Source of the DNA: Pampus argenteus
Lineage: Eukaryota > Chordata > Actinopteri > Scombriformes > Stromateidae
Reading direction: 5' to 3'
NCBI GenBank assembly: GCA_036937835.1
Contig: CM072863.1
Location: 5,641,501-5,705,500, forward strand
DNA length: 64,000 bases
Positions 1 to 13,165 of this stretch are shown here, piece by piece. Each line of letters opens with the position of its first letter. Position 1 is the first letter of the stretch. A program made the translations under genes and the position numbers. The notes beneath the pieces were generated by a model. That model did not search any database. It saw only the letters and a program-made list of their open reading frames with translations, and had not been told where the DNA came from.

Positions 1-2149
1 TATTATATGGGGTGTGTGATAGCGCATTATTATAGCATTATGATATTTCATCTGGCAGTGGGGGAGCCTGTGTCGGTGGTCTACCTGAAAAGGCTGCAGG
101 CTCTCCCAGTACATCTCCATACAGTATTGCAGCAGAGTGTAATGCTTTATCAATAAACCACTGGACCGTTTGCTGTTTTCATAATGGAGTCGTGAAAGCA
201 CGCTCTGGCTCCTAATTACCGAGGCAAACAGAGCTTGGCAGCGATTCAGAGGGAAAAAGTGGAGGAGAAAGGGGTGGGAGGAAGAGAAGGGGAAGGACAC
301 GGGAAGAAAAGACCTTAAAAGAACACGGTTTGCCTGTTCATCTTAAACCCAAAGCTAATTATACCTGCTGAAGCGGGAGGAAGGTCTTGTTATGCCCAGT
401 AGACCCACCTCAGAGTTGGGAAGTTAAGATCTCTATCGCTGCTTTCTGTCTGCAGGATTGATAAGAGAAGTCCAGTTCACATTTGCCCTCTAAAGTTTCC
501 CCTTCTACATTGTAGTTATTTTATCTGGAATATAAGTAGTATTAATGAAAAGGAAATCATAAATGCAGTGTTAAGCGGCACCCTAGGCCAGATCTAAAAA
601 TCATTTGCAAACCTAAATCGAGTGTAAAAGAGGCAAACTTGATTTTGAAAAGGACCAAGTGTGTGACTCCAACACGCCACAAAGATTATCATCGAGTCTT
701 TAATTCCCCAGAACCATTTGCACCTATAAAATAATGGCATCTGCGTAAATGTCACATGACAGCAAATTAAAGAAAGGAAACAACCGATCTCTGTACATGA
801 GCTTGGTTACAGAAGAAGGTTTCTACCGGAAGCGGTGGCAATTTTGAGCCACAGAAAAATTGATGTGGACACATGGGTTTGCATGGTATTGAGCCTGACA
901 GCAGACGGGGACAGGTCTTAACCCAGGGCCAGTGGCCAGCTCTAATGACTATTGACAACAACCTGAGCCTCTTTGACTTTAAACCTAATTCACTCTTGAA
1001 AAGAAGGGAATCACTGCCTTAAGACTGCCAGCAACAAATGAAGTGGGAGAAACAAAGCGTCCGAGCTTCTGCTCACAGTATATTTCTATGCATCAACGCT
1101 GCGTTTCAAAGTGTAAATCTCACACCATGCGTGTGGTGTTTCTTTCTCCTTCTCTTCTTAATTATTCATGGGTCTAAAATTGCCTCATTAGAGGTAACTC
1201 ACTTGATTTAATTTTAACCAAAGCCAATTTTGTGGGAGGGATTTGATTGTAGTATCAAAAAAGAACATGCAGTTGGTCACAAGTGTCTTTTTGGCCATTA
1301 TTGCTTCGATAGCACTTCTCTTAAAGCCCCCCTGTACTCAGGTGCGTATGGATATTGTGTTAAGAGCATATTGATCCGAGAGGCACTAATGACAGCACTT
1401 TACCGTATAACAACAATGAAAACTTCAGTCCACTTATAAACTAAGCTGTTGCACCAAATGAGTACACAATAACCTTCGACGAAAGCGAAAAAAAAGACAT
1501 TTCTCTCGTTACCAGCAACAACAAGGAAATCTACTCCAGAGTTTAGAGGTATATTTACCTCAAGCCATATGAGCCCTCAACTTACCAATCAACTCCGGTC
1601 CTTATTGTTATCAGTGAAAACTCCCAGATGTTTGATTATTCTGCCTTTTAAATTTTGTCCCCGTCTCTTTCTTTTTTCTTTTTTTTTTTACAAGAACTGA
1701 ACCTGTCTCAACACCTCCACTGTTTTCCCTTCAGAGGTTTTGCAGAGGCATAAAGAGAGGAGTAAGGAGAAGTGGGGAAAATAGAGGGGAATGCACAGTA
1801 GAGAGGCTGGCACCTTGGATAATTAGGCAGAGAGGGGAGACTGATAGACAGAATGGGAGACAGTCAGAGACCGGCTGATTCACACGCTCACAGGAAGCAG
1901 CAGCAGCAGCCAGCAGCCATCTTATGACAAACATCTGACGAACCCTTTTCCACACAGATGAGATCAGAGTTTTCGTCTCCTCCGTAGCAAAGAGAAGTGG
2001 GGGCTTTACGACAGGCATAATTAAAGTCGCCTCAGACTGAGCAACAAAGTTTCTCTTAGTTTTTTGAGTGAGCGACAATTCTCTGAAGTTCGTCCCTTTA
2101 GGGCCAAGCACTCAGAACACGGGCATGTTAAAGTAACCTCCTTTTATCC

Positions 2150-2420
2150 TAATGATCATAACCCATAGCTAATGGAGCACCAAACGCCGGATAAAATGAT
2201 CCAAAAGTGCCTTGAATATATTCAATTATAATGATCGAGTCAGCAATGGCGTCGCGGAGGCAATGGTGACTTTCCAAGCCCTAATTATACAGCGGTCATC
2301 AAGATCATTATTTTTCACAAGCATCTCAGAAAAAGGAAAACAGGACATAATGAGGATCAAATGCACATATAGTGCATGCAAAGTTCTCATGAACCATTCA
2401 CATACTTAAGGCACTTATAA
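2150..2420. promoter_or_regulatory. Candidate conserved non-coding element
   Basis: A repeat-free stretch with mixed composition and no coding potential. It contains several AT-rich homeodomain-like cores, including CTAATTA near 2,281, and the surrounding text is unusually free of microsatellites. I cannot run an alignment, so conservation is a guess. It could equally be ordinary unique intergenic DNA. Confidence 0.25.
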
Positions 2421-3659
2421 GGCCCACAGTAAATTTGAGATTTCATCCAAAGAAAATTATGGATTTTAAGACGGTATCTCATTTATTTGCTTGGCATTTT
2501 ACCATGAATATCCAACAATAACACCCCCGAAAGCAAACGGGAACTGTGACAAAACTTAAATTAACTTTCATTTTTTACATCTTAGTTGAAATTAGAGGCG
2601 ATATGGATTTGGAGAAGGGATGTGAATACAGGAAATTGGCCTCTTCATGCCAATGAAGAAAAGAAGAAGAAGAAGAAGAAAAAAAAAAAAAGCTCTGTAT
2701 GGAGAAACTGGTACAGAAAGGAAATAAATGCTTGATGAGTTCTCTATTACTACAACATCAAACGTGTGAAATTGTAACAGTCATGATTGTTCCAGTTATT
2801 CAGGATTGTAGGTCGTGTAGCAATTTCTCATAATGTTGCAATATTGTCTTTTTTTTTTTTGGGATATTTTGAGCCGCATGTTTTTACTGCAGGGATGCAA
2901 AATGTACTTAAAAAAATAAATAGCAGTAAAGAACTTGATGGCATTATTGGTTTTAGTCAGTGAGTTTATGGTAAATCTAATATGTTGTTTGATCAGAGAG
3001 TTTGTTTCTATTCTCCTACTCGTGTGCATATTGTGTGTGTTTTCTTCGAGGGCCAACACATCGGCAGGGTGATGGAGGATGACAGTTTCCCATTTTTTAA
3101 TTGCTATGGTTCCTGTTGCCTGGTTGCCTGGGGGGGGGGACAGGAAGGGTGCAGACACAAATATTCTCTAATGAGTATTAATCTAATCACTGTCTGATAT
3201 AAACAAGGCCTCCGTAATGATGTCAGACCCCCACCGCCGTCGCTACCTAACTCTGACATTTAGGATGAGGGCATTTGCATTTCCTAAAGAAAAAAAGTTT
3301 TTCTTAATTATGTAATTGTGTTTCCTTGGGAACCGAATGTGCCTGGTGCCACTGGCTTTGCCATATTTAGATGTTTTGTCACAGCTACGTTGCAGCAACC
3401 AAAAGAAAGTATATTACGATAAAAAATTATGCGCTAATGCCGATGAGGTTATTACACACGCAGCCCGAGGAAAATGTATATTGATATTTAGGTGGGAAGA
3501 TTACTTACTACTATCTGTTGTTGCACACCAACAATGACACTCCAACACCAGTGGGAAATATAGCTTCTTGTGTGCTCACCTTAACAAAGAAAACAGTGAA
3601 AACTGCACCCTTGTCTGTCTTGTTTACCTCAGTAGATTGAGAGGGTTACCTCCAAGGGC

Positions 3660-4440
3660 AACGGGGACATGAATAATGCTTACCACCTGCACCTGTTTCC
3701 TCTGCTACAGCTTTAATTACCTCAATTAGCATTTGGGAGATTGTTTGTAAGGATCTGTATCTACAGTGATGGAGCATACGCTCTGAGGGGATGCTAACTC
3801 ATTGGAAAACACAGACAAATTGTCTCCCGCCATAACCTTTCTGCGGTAGTCGTGACTCCGAGTGCACTTAGGACGAGTTCTGTGTGCTGCTAAAAGATGA
3901 AGAGATGGCGATAACGCGTTGACACATGATGAAATAAAACGCCGCGCTGCTAAACTTTAGTACGTCACGCGGGAGACACGGCAGCGCTGTGAAAAAGTAC
4001 GGAAAAAAAAGGCTTGTTATCTCTTATCTGCAGAGCAACAAAACAGCATCGTTTGTAGATACGAGATGACACAAATGTGAGCTAATGGAAATCACAGACT
4101 GTCCTCTTCGCTGTGAGAGTTTATTAGAAGTCTGCAGAGGCAACGGGTTCAGGTTTCAGCCTCCTTTTGTCGAGCCTCCCCAACCAAAGTATACTGCGCC
4201 ATGATTTTGTCCCTGCTTTACCCGGTGATCTCTATCGTGTGATTTGTCCCCTTTCATTTCCATAATGGCTTCCTGAGCTCCCTCATGGAAACATATGGAG
4301 ACCCCTTCTCACTGTATAGGATTTGTCCTGCACTAATGGAGCTGAGATTGGATTCTGGCACTTATGTGTGCCTAGATGATTCCTCCTTTTTAGTGCCGTT
4401 CTCCTTTTCGCCTCATACATAATACATAGGGTTAAAGCAG
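3660..4440. promoter_or_regulatory. Candidate conserved non-coding block
   Basis: A repeat-poor block of nearly 800 bp without open frames of note. Homeodomain-type cores TTAATTA and CAATTAG sit close together near 3,713-3,730, and short GC-richer islands alternate with them near 3,940-3,990. This texture is what I expect of developmental enhancers in gene deserts. The only evidence is motif content and absence of repeats. Confidence 0.25.
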
Positions 4441-6560
4441 TATTTCTTTGCAGGAGATCTCATTTATTAACATGGAAGTCTCAGGGGGGATCAGAAAGCT
4501 CAGCATCAAAGTTAGACTCGGCGCTGCTCTCATCATCACCAGGAAACGTCTGGGATTTTTCAACAGGTGTGGCTAGAATTATTATCAGTATTTAATTACT
4601 GTATTCATTTAAAATTAATGGTCAAACAGAAATCCATCCACAAGATGACCCCATATTAACATTTTCCTGACAACAACGTCTTGTAGCCATGTGAATTTAT
4701 AACTCTTGTCTGTTAGGGAAAAAAAAGGTGAAATATAGCCTGTTATTGTGTCACACCATCTCATGCTCAGGTTGGATGAACAACGTATGTGACTTTGACA
4801 TGAGAGACTTTAACCAGGTAGCTGTACCAAGTGTGGTGATATCCTACATATGTCTCAACAAATGAACTGAACAAGTGAGCATCCTCTGTGTCATTATTGT
4901 GTATTAAAAACACATCAATGAGACACACCACTGCACTAGGTGCTATGTTCCTTCATTACATTTAACACAGGCAATATACTGTATTCAATCCCACATCCTG
5001 CTGCCATAAATACTCAGTAGACCAAAAAATATGTATCAATTTGCTTTTAAAAAAACATCAGTGACTGTGCTGTTATTGGAAACTATCGAGCCTTTTTTTT
5101 CAAAAATTAAATCTTACATTTTAAGTAGAAACCAAAGGCCACTTAGTGCAGGGAAAAGGAGAATATTCATACTCAAGTTTGGTCTTTTGATTTTGAATTT
5201 AAAGACAATATAAAATAGTACAGTACAGCCCGAGCTAATGCAGGACAAAAAGTTAAATTGTCACTTTTTCCAGCTTCCAACTTCCTCTGCTTGAGTGGTC
5301 CAATTTGTGCTTTTAACCACATAAGATTTAACTTGTAAATTAGATTGAGACTATAGGACATAAGCTGAATATTTAACTGGAGTAGAAAATCCGTAACTGC
5401 ACCTTTATGTCCCTGCAAGTATAATGGCCTCCATCTTGTCTATATTTCCACTAACCTGTGTCCAACAGGAGGAGGTCTAATAAAACATCCCTTGCCCTCA
5501 GCCCGACCTGAACTCAAGGTAGTATGAGCCCAGAGCAATTACCTCCCTCTCTCTCTCTCCCTCATTCTCCTTTCAAGAGGGAGGCGCATCGCCATACGTT
5601 ATTTCATTATCTCACTAGCTCCGCTTTGTCCCGCTCTGCTTTTGTTTTTCTATCTCCCTGTGTGTATTGCTTCCTTTGGGAGGTCACGCAGAAGGGTATG
5701 GGATTATCTCCTAAATAAAAGGGCATTATAAAAATGATTTGGTATTCAGTGTTCGGTATAATAATGTGAGCTGCCACATGTCGACCCCATTTACAGACTA
5801 TTTGCCAAATGAGTTTGTATTGGTCATTGCTCTTTTTTATTTATTTATTAGAAATACTGTACCCTCACATTTTTCTTACATGTATGCTATTATCATGAGT
5901 CAGAACACTTTACTTTTTGCAAGTTAATTCAAGGTTGTTGTGGTGCAGGTTAATGCCTGCTAAGAGAAACTGTTGAACACTGACTGCGAAATAGACAAAA
6001 AGTCAAATAGTTGAAATAGTCAATGACACAACTGGAGTTTTACCAAAAATAAATAAATAAATAAATATTCATTAAAATCCTCACAGGGCTGCAGATAGAT
6101 TCGATCGTTTGTTACTTCATAGCAAAATAATCTGCAGGACGCTTTAGTAAAGGATGCTTTAATGACTTTTGAGTGTCATTAAGATGCAAAGAGGAGAAAA
6201 AGAGTAGGAACTGTTGTTCTGTGCGAGGAGCTACACACAAAAATCATCTTTTGATTGTTTTATAATGTAGCGTAGGCAGTTGTGTTGTAATTAGCGGTAC
6301 TTTGTAACCTGAAGTAGGCAAAACACCCCCCACCCCCCCACAAAGTGTCTCTTGATACAACCTCACATCCAGTATTACTGTGTTGCAGAGCTGCTGCCAT
6401 AAAATTATTTATGGAGTTAAAGCTTTAACTGTTTGTTAAACATTCAAACATTCAGTTTCAAAGACTGATTTCCCTATTCATATACCTGTATGTGTCAATA
6501 CTTATGACCACATGAGGTGGTTTGTGACCCTCTGTTGATTTACTAAAGTGGGTTTGAGAG

Positions 6561-6586
6561 TGTGTGTGTGTGTGTGTGTGTGTGTG
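6561..6586. repeat. (TG)n microsatellite
   Basis: About 13 uninterrupted TG units, followed by looser TG-rich sequence to about 6,630. Confidence 0.95.
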
Positions 6587-7504
6587 CATGTGCATACAGT
6601 ATGACTGTGAGTGTTTGAAAGTGTGTGTTTCTGCATGTCTCTGTCCTCCCCTGGTCTGACTCTGTAGTGCTTTGATTTGAGCGCGGTGATCCAGCTAAGA
6701 CTCGGAGCAAATACACGGATTAGGCCGCAGCGGTGCAGATAACACTCTGATCAAAGTGGCCCTGCTGCTCCGACAGGCACAGAGAGGAAAATATGTTAAA
6801 GGTAGAAGCCCTGCACACACCGCCCGGGTCACACGTTTTTTTTTTTGTTTTTTTTTATCTCCACTAACAGACAGACAAACAGACAGGAGGAGATTGTTTT
6901 GCCTTATTTTCCGACAGCTCTGCTGTCGATAGCCCCAGCAGAAAATTCAGTCCAATCAGTCTGGGCAGGGTCCATCCCCAGGGTCGCTGAGACCAATAAC
7001 AAAATGCCCTTCTTCCTAAGTCGAAGTCACTCTCTCTCCTTTCCTTCCTTATTGTCTTCATTTTACAGTCGTATCATTCTTCTATTCTAACCAACAGTGA
7101 TAAAGGGAGTGTATACGTATGTATACGTCAGCACAGAATCACAGGCGACATTGATCAGTGTGTTACATTCAAAAACGAGTGTTTGGATAATACAGCGTCG
7201 ATGCTGAACTAAGTCACTATTTGCTGCACCGCTACAGACTGTAACCTTAAAGCCTCTACACACATGTGGTTAACACGCACAGGTGTTTTCCCTCATGTTA
7301 CCTGACTAGACCTCTTCTGATTGGGCACATACAAACTCTCCTTGATGTCCATGATTGTGACAGCACGCATAATAGCAGAACTCCAAAACCAAAAGCCACT
7401 ATTCATTTTTACAGCTGTGTTTTTCATAGTGTGACAAGACACAATTACCAGCATACAGTAGCCACACCCAGCTTCCAATCAGTCAGGGTGTGGCAACACA
7501 CATT

Positions 7505-7945
7505 GACTCAGGCCTTGTCCACATGTGCGCAGGTATTTTTTTAAAAATGTACCTTTTTCTGACTATTTTCTTTCATCCACATACAAACTGTGTTGTAGGT
7601 CAGTGAAAACATACCTTTCAGAAAACTTTGTTCCAGGCAGAAGGTTTTCAGAAAGCAGTGTCCTGTTGGCTCCTTTGTTTACATGGAGGTGGATGTGGCC
7701 AAAACAGTGCTGGTGCTAACCTCGCTAACAGGACTGTTTAAACATAAATGTACAGTTACTCTTCCACTATATTGTAGAACAGAGACAGAGTGTGCTCTAG
7801 AGGTTCCTGCTATATTGCTACAAGGCAGCAGGTAGCCTACAGGAAATAGCTTTTTTCAGGCTTCTGATTGGTCAGCATGGCTACTAAGTTAGAGTTATCG
7901 CCCCCTGTTGGTTTGGCAGACTCTTGACAGCACTTCAGTTTTGTT
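7505..7945. mobile_element. Probable degenerate hAT-like non-autonomous element
   Basis: The left part has CCTTGTCCACATGTGC and repeated GTTTTC/GAAAAC motifs (for example near 7,600-7,650). The right part has a TGATTGGTCAGCATGG segment followed by CGCCCCCTGTTGG. Together these resemble a family of short hAT-type MITEs that I recall from teleost genomes. No transposase frame is present. Terminal inverted repeats and target duplications are not clear, so the ends are approximate and the family is a recollection, not a match. Confidence 0.4.
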
Positions 7946-7960
7946 TTTATGTCAATGGGA

Positions 7961-7984
7961 TTTATTTATTTATTTATTTATTTA

Positions 7985-8032
<48 letters not shown>
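7961..8032. repeat. Compound (TTTA)n(TG)n microsatellite
   Basis: About seven TTTA units run directly into about 23 TG units with no interruption, on the right shoulder of the possible transposon remnant. Confidence 0.95.
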
Positions 8033-8034
<2 letters not shown>

Positions 8035-8871
8035 AATGAAGAGAGGAAAAGGGAACGTTGTTAAAGTGTTTTTTTTTAATCCAGATTTTAAGATGCAATG
8101 CTGAAATGCTGATACATGCTTTTGATATGAGATAACTGGAAATTTTCTTTTTGCTCTGCTTTGATTTCTAATGTTTTATGGTATTATGTGTTTTTGCTTA
8201 ACATTATTTTAATATAATTTTGTTTTGTTGTAAACTTAATGTGTGCTTAATTCAACTGAAAGGATGATTATCCATTATAACTGAAGAACTATGCTTGTAA
8301 GTACAGCAGTGTGGATAATAATCAAAGTAATGACTTACAGTTTTTTCTATACATTTAAATCGTACTTTGTCATACAACTCATTTTATTATTGTATCACAC
8401 TGAATGTCACATCACTACCTATATCTGTGGTAGACAGCGTTTCAATTCCAGTTACAGTCACTCCCGCTGTCATGGAGCCATACAGTAGCAATCACCATAG
8501 TAACTCCTGAAGGAGTCCTGCTGCAGTCCAAGCAGCAGAGCTGGGGAGTTAAAGGGTTGAATTGTTCTCCCTCTTTCAGCAGCAGCTCATTACTTATCCA
8601 TGAAGGACTGTTAACCACACTGAACTGGAATCAGATCTATTCAAGACAATGCTTTTAATTAGATCTACGAGTGTGTCTGCATGTACACTACAGTATGTGT
8701 TTGTGTGTGTGAAGAGTGTGCGCTTGTCAACGGACAGCAGTAACCATGAAACCATGGGAAGCCCATGTGAAACGTGACTGTGCGCTTCATGTGTTTATCA
8801 CCTAAGACTAATTGATTAATGTGTTTCACTGCTGATGTCATCTCGAAAACAAATGGCCTTCCGCACACTCC

Positions 8872-8872
8872 G

Positions 8873-8909
<37 letters not shown>
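8872..8909. repeat. (TC)n(AC)n microsatellite
   Basis: About eight TC units joined directly to about ten AC units. Confidence 0.95.
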
Positions 8910-9883
8910 TCACTGAACTTTATGTAATTAACGCCCGAATGGACCATGTTTTTCAGATGCGCCAGTGCTGATGTGGAAAATAAGAGGGGATTAAAGCAGC
9001 CCTCTGTTAATTCCACAGCTTGCTTGAACACAAGAGGCTGACCCGATATAGACAGTGAATCCTATGTAGTTAATAGGATAATTAATACTTAAGTCTTCTT
9101 AACACTGTACCATTTTCTATGGAACCATAAAGCAACACCTTGTGCCCACAAGCAGTGTCCAGGGATTTTGGAGCAAATCTCCTCTTAACCATCCAATTAA
9201 AGAGCTCATCAACACACTTATATACTGTATTTGGCTGTTAGGTGTAGTTAGTAGTAGTAATAGTAATGTATTTATTATGCAAAACAGGGTTATCAGTTTA
9301 CATTTGCATGTATTCGTTTGGCGGATGAGGTACAGTCTAAGCTTTCCTTTTCTTGTTTTGGAGGAGAGATAGATAGAAGCATATATAAACATATTAGGTG
9401 ATCTCAGAAGAGGTTGGATTTCCAGCAATTTTTGTCATTCATATGCAGATCATAGTGAACTAGCAGGCTCCTAAACTCGAATCAGGGAGTCCAGGTTGGT
9501 GTCGTGCTAGTAGCCACTCTACAGGCGAGCATTACTAACTTGAATTTAATGCGAGCAGTAACAAGAAGCCAGTGGAGGGTAATGAAAAGTGGAATGACAT
9601 GAGCTTTTTTTTTCAGCTGGTTGAAGACGAGCCGCTACACCTCATCACTGCAGTAATTGTGTACTGTACATTTCCGACGGCTTTAATTGAAAAATGAATT
9701 ACAGCTTGAAACTATTTCACGTTAATGCCATCACGTCATATTTTCTAGTCTCATATCCAGTCAGTCTGGAGACACGGTCTGCAAACGTGTCAAGGACTTA
9801 CGTGGAGAAAAAGAAACTAAAAGTCTCACCGTTGACGGAGAAAGGATCAGAAGCATGTATGACAAAGGAAATGGGGAGTGGAG

Positions 9884-9929
9884 AAAAGAGAGAGAGAGAG
9901 AGTGCGAGCGAGGGAGGGAAGGTGAAATG

Positions 9930-9963
<34 letters not shown>
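9884..9963. repeat. (GA)n-rich purine tract
   Basis: Two GA runs, at about 9,888-9,902 and 9,931-9,963, separated by a purine-rich spacer. The plus strand is almost entirely purine, which could favour triplex (H-DNA) formation. Confidence 0.9.
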
Positions 9964-12767
9964 AAGTATGGTGTGATTTCCTGTGCGACAGAGCCCCACA
10001 GCAGACATGGAGGGAATAGCAGGTAACCAGGCTATGAAGAAAGGCTTAAAGACAGTGATACACTTTAGTTGTCACATTACTCGATCCGGTATGGCCTCTG
10101 ACAAGACATTTTTTGTGAAAGTAGTTTTGCGCTCAGCTCCATGCATGAGGTAATTTATTTAAAAAAATTACAGGCAACTGTTTTGGCCTAAAAGGGAATT
10201 TAATGATCGTGCAATAGACTGACGTTGCCTGCTGGGAGACTCTGCTGGGACCTGCAGGTGGCAAGCTGGGCAAACATATTCAATGCTAAATTATGAAACA
10301 CTGCCAAACATAAACAAATGTCCTATAAATGGGATTAAATCCACTGGGATAGGAGGGGAAAAAAATCACTATTCTTCTAAAAAGAAACCAGAGAAGGCTG
10401 CTTGGTAATAAAGCTAAGCCTTTGGTAATGCTTTAAATCCTCCTTGATTTAAACTGATAGCAGCTTTTCTCTCAGTGAATGTTTTCGGCTGTCTTACATT
10501 TTTTTATTTATTTTTTTTCTCCATTTCTTTCTCTGCACTGTAAACTGGATTTCGCTCATATAACATACACGCCCGGTTCTTAGAGTGTCTATTTAAAAGT
10601 ATTCATGAATATTATATTGTGTATTGTTCTGCTGTTGTTCTACAATCCCCATAGATGAGTGGTTAAATTTTCATTGCTGTGTGGTAACTGAATCATGTAA
10701 AACTCCTAGATATGTTTAAAAATGCTGTGGGTGGGCATCAAAGCAACAACTGACCTATGTATTTTTTATTTTTTTATTTAATACTATTCAATTTAAATTG
10801 AAACAAATGCTTCGTCAGTAATCTTGTAACCATGAAGATCTGCAGCGTGGAAGACGATCGCTTCTCGTTACTGGGCTGCAGGTGAAGAGGGTAAGCAGGG
10901 ACTCTATATGTAGCATGTCCATACAGGCGATTTATTTATGTTTATTCATCTTATCTTTTATATATTTTACTGCTACTTGAGGAGTACCGCCACATTTATA
11001 CATTTTCCCCAAACCTAAATAGGTAAAAGTGGTTCCACACAAGCAATTCCTTTGATGCATTTTCTCAACATTTCTCACAGTATACCAGTATATTCAGCAG
11101 ATCAGCATAAAAAAAAAAGTTTGTGTACTGTGAGGTAAAAAGTGACAGGGATGTGGCATTCACCCTCGCCAGGCTGACAACGCTGACAGAGACAAGCTCT
11201 TGACTCGGCAAACAGACAAAATACATAGAGTAAATGACATCGCTGTAACAGCATACAGTCACAGTTCCAGCAGCTGCCGTACCTTTACACATTAATCTCA
11301 TTACAATGATTTGAACCTGTTAATTGCAACACCCTTTAGAAGGTCTTTTCACCTTTAAAGGAGTGTTACACAGATTTGTCATGTTTGCTTTGGCAGAAAC
11401 AACTTGCATGTGAAGATCAAACCAGTCAGACTGCTGTTAAAATCCGTTGAAGGTAACATCCAAAAAAAAAGAACAATGACAACGGACTTCAATGACACAA
11501 TGAGTCAGATTTTTTATGCAGAACTATAATGGGACTGAAAGGTCAGCGTGGTCAACCAAATGGCCACTATACTCTATACGGACTGTTCGACATGTTCAGT
11601 ATCTAGGGAACAAGAGCATTTTCAGCCTTTAAATATGACACGTCCAGGGAAAAGTCCATGAGACAAGTGTGACCACTCTCAATTGTGTGGCTCCTCTAAA
11701 TGTGATGACTACACACAACGATGCAGCACAATAGTAAGTGGCATAGCTGGGTCCAAATAATCAGCTGAATGAATGCATTTTTCAGAAACCATTATTCGGA
11801 TGTGGCGATGCGCGCACAACAAACGTACCCCACAACAAACGGAGGCATCTGGAGAAAGGGGGAGAAAAAAAAAAAAAAAAAAGTTTCTTTCACTGAGCTG
11901 GCATGATAAGAGCGTCTGTATTTCCACTGCCTTTATCACTTCCCGTCCCAAACAATGGATTGAATTTCAAAAGCCAATAAACAAGGGAGATGTCCATTCT
12001 GCATGGCAGTTATCACAAGCCAGCGTCCCACTCTCATTTGCTCTCCCCCCCCCACCCTCCGTGTTTTCCTTCCCTTTTTTCTGAAATGAGCAGGAAAAGA
12101 GAGATGAAAATTAAAAGTGGGGAGGGAGAGTTGGGAGAGAAGAAAAGGAGCAGTGGAGATGAGACGCCTTCATGCTCTGGCTCTCCTTTCATTGGACTGA
12201 TAAAGGAAAGCATCAAGGCCAGGGGTGGATGTGTTTTTTTTTTTTTCTGTTAACTGAATGAGGCTTTTGAGGGTGATAGTGAGGAGCCGCTCCCCTGAGA
12301 GATGTTTGGAGGAATGGGGAGTGGTGAGCCAACATAATAAATATTCTTATCTGTTATTGTCATTGTAATGGGACAGGGCAGAGGGAGGGAGGATGCGACA
12401 GCGGATAGCTCTGTTGGTGCCAAGGGACCTGACTGTGTTGACATGCAGAGGAGAGAAAATCAAAGGGGAGACAGAAAGTGAGAGGGGAAGGAGAGAGCAA
12501 GAAAGATTTTAAGCCAGAGGGAGTTTGCTTGTAATTATTGATGTGTCGTCCTGGTGGGAAAGAGGATATAAACAAGAAAAGGTGACAATGAGGCTTTTCT
12601 CCTGCAGCCTATTGCTTTACTGTATCACTCACTGCCAGGTGTTCTCAACAGAAGGAAGGGAGCACAGTTAGGTTCAGAGGCATATCATAAATGGGCAATT
12701 ATGTCGGCTTTCTAATAGCATCACTTTGATTGAGGAAACATCAGCTGTACAACTACGTGAAGGCCTA

Positions 12768-13140
12768 ACTGTGTGTTCAGACAGAATGGCACGTTGTAGC
12801 GGTGGCACGATTGCATACAAAGCAAATGGAAAGACACGATTTACACGACACGAAGACGAGTCTGAAAGTTTGCGCCAATACTGGAGCTTTATTAAACTGG
12901 AGAGAGAGATTGGAGGTAAATAATAGGAAGAGCTGGAGTTTCTGGTTGAGATGCTGAATTGTTTGCACTCATAAAACATGCAGACATAAGAAGTGGATGG
13001 TGCAATACATTTCCTTGAATTAATTGTGGTAACTAATTTACCGCTTACCAACCAAGCAACACTATCACCATGCACGAACATCAGTATTGGATTTGTTTTT
13101 GCGTTCCATGCCAATGCTTTTGACAAGGGTACTTTCTACG
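12768..13140. mobile_element. Possible MITE with imperfect inverted ends
   Basis: The left end (about 12,768-12,840) has GTGTTCAGACAGAATGGC and, further in, ACAAAGCAAATGGAAAGAC. The reverse complement of the right end (about 13,085-13,130) has ATTGGCATGGAACGC followed by AAAAACAAATCC. The two ends are loosely similar, suggesting a decayed inverted-repeat element of a few hundred bp. The interior has a long chance frame but no recognisable protein. The match is weak and the limits are approximate. Confidence 0.3.
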
Positions 13141-13142
13141 AT

Positions 13143-13165
13143 CACACACACACACACACACACAC
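13143..13165. repeat. (CA)n microsatellite
   Basis: About 11 CA units directly after the right end of the possible MITE. Confidence 0.95.

Larger units (their letters stand above)
1..7500. other. Gene-free flank, left end
   Basis: I see no exon series here. The open reading frames are short, lack splice partners in phase and resemble no protein I know. The DNA is mostly unique sequence with short homopolymers and an AGAA-rich run near 2,655-2,690. Blocks at about 150-260, 2,150-2,420 and 3,660-4,440 are free of simple repeats and contain several TAATTA or CAATTA-type homeodomain cores, so they are candidate regulatory elements. That is inference from motif content only. A (TG)n tract lies at 6,561-6,586. 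Confidence 0.6.
8033..12760. other. Gene-free stretch with simple repeats
   Basis: No exon or RNA gene found. It contains TC/CA and GA-rich tracts (listed separately), T-rich runs near 10,500-10,520 and 10,765-10,785, and an A17-type run near 11,870. The region at 12,240-12,480 is purine-rich unique sequence. Open frames here are chance frames or translations of simple repeats. Confidence 0.6.

Noticed and set aside
12674..13126. 150-codon minus-strand frame
   Set aside because: It lies almost entirely in the possible transposon remnant and has no transposase-like motif.
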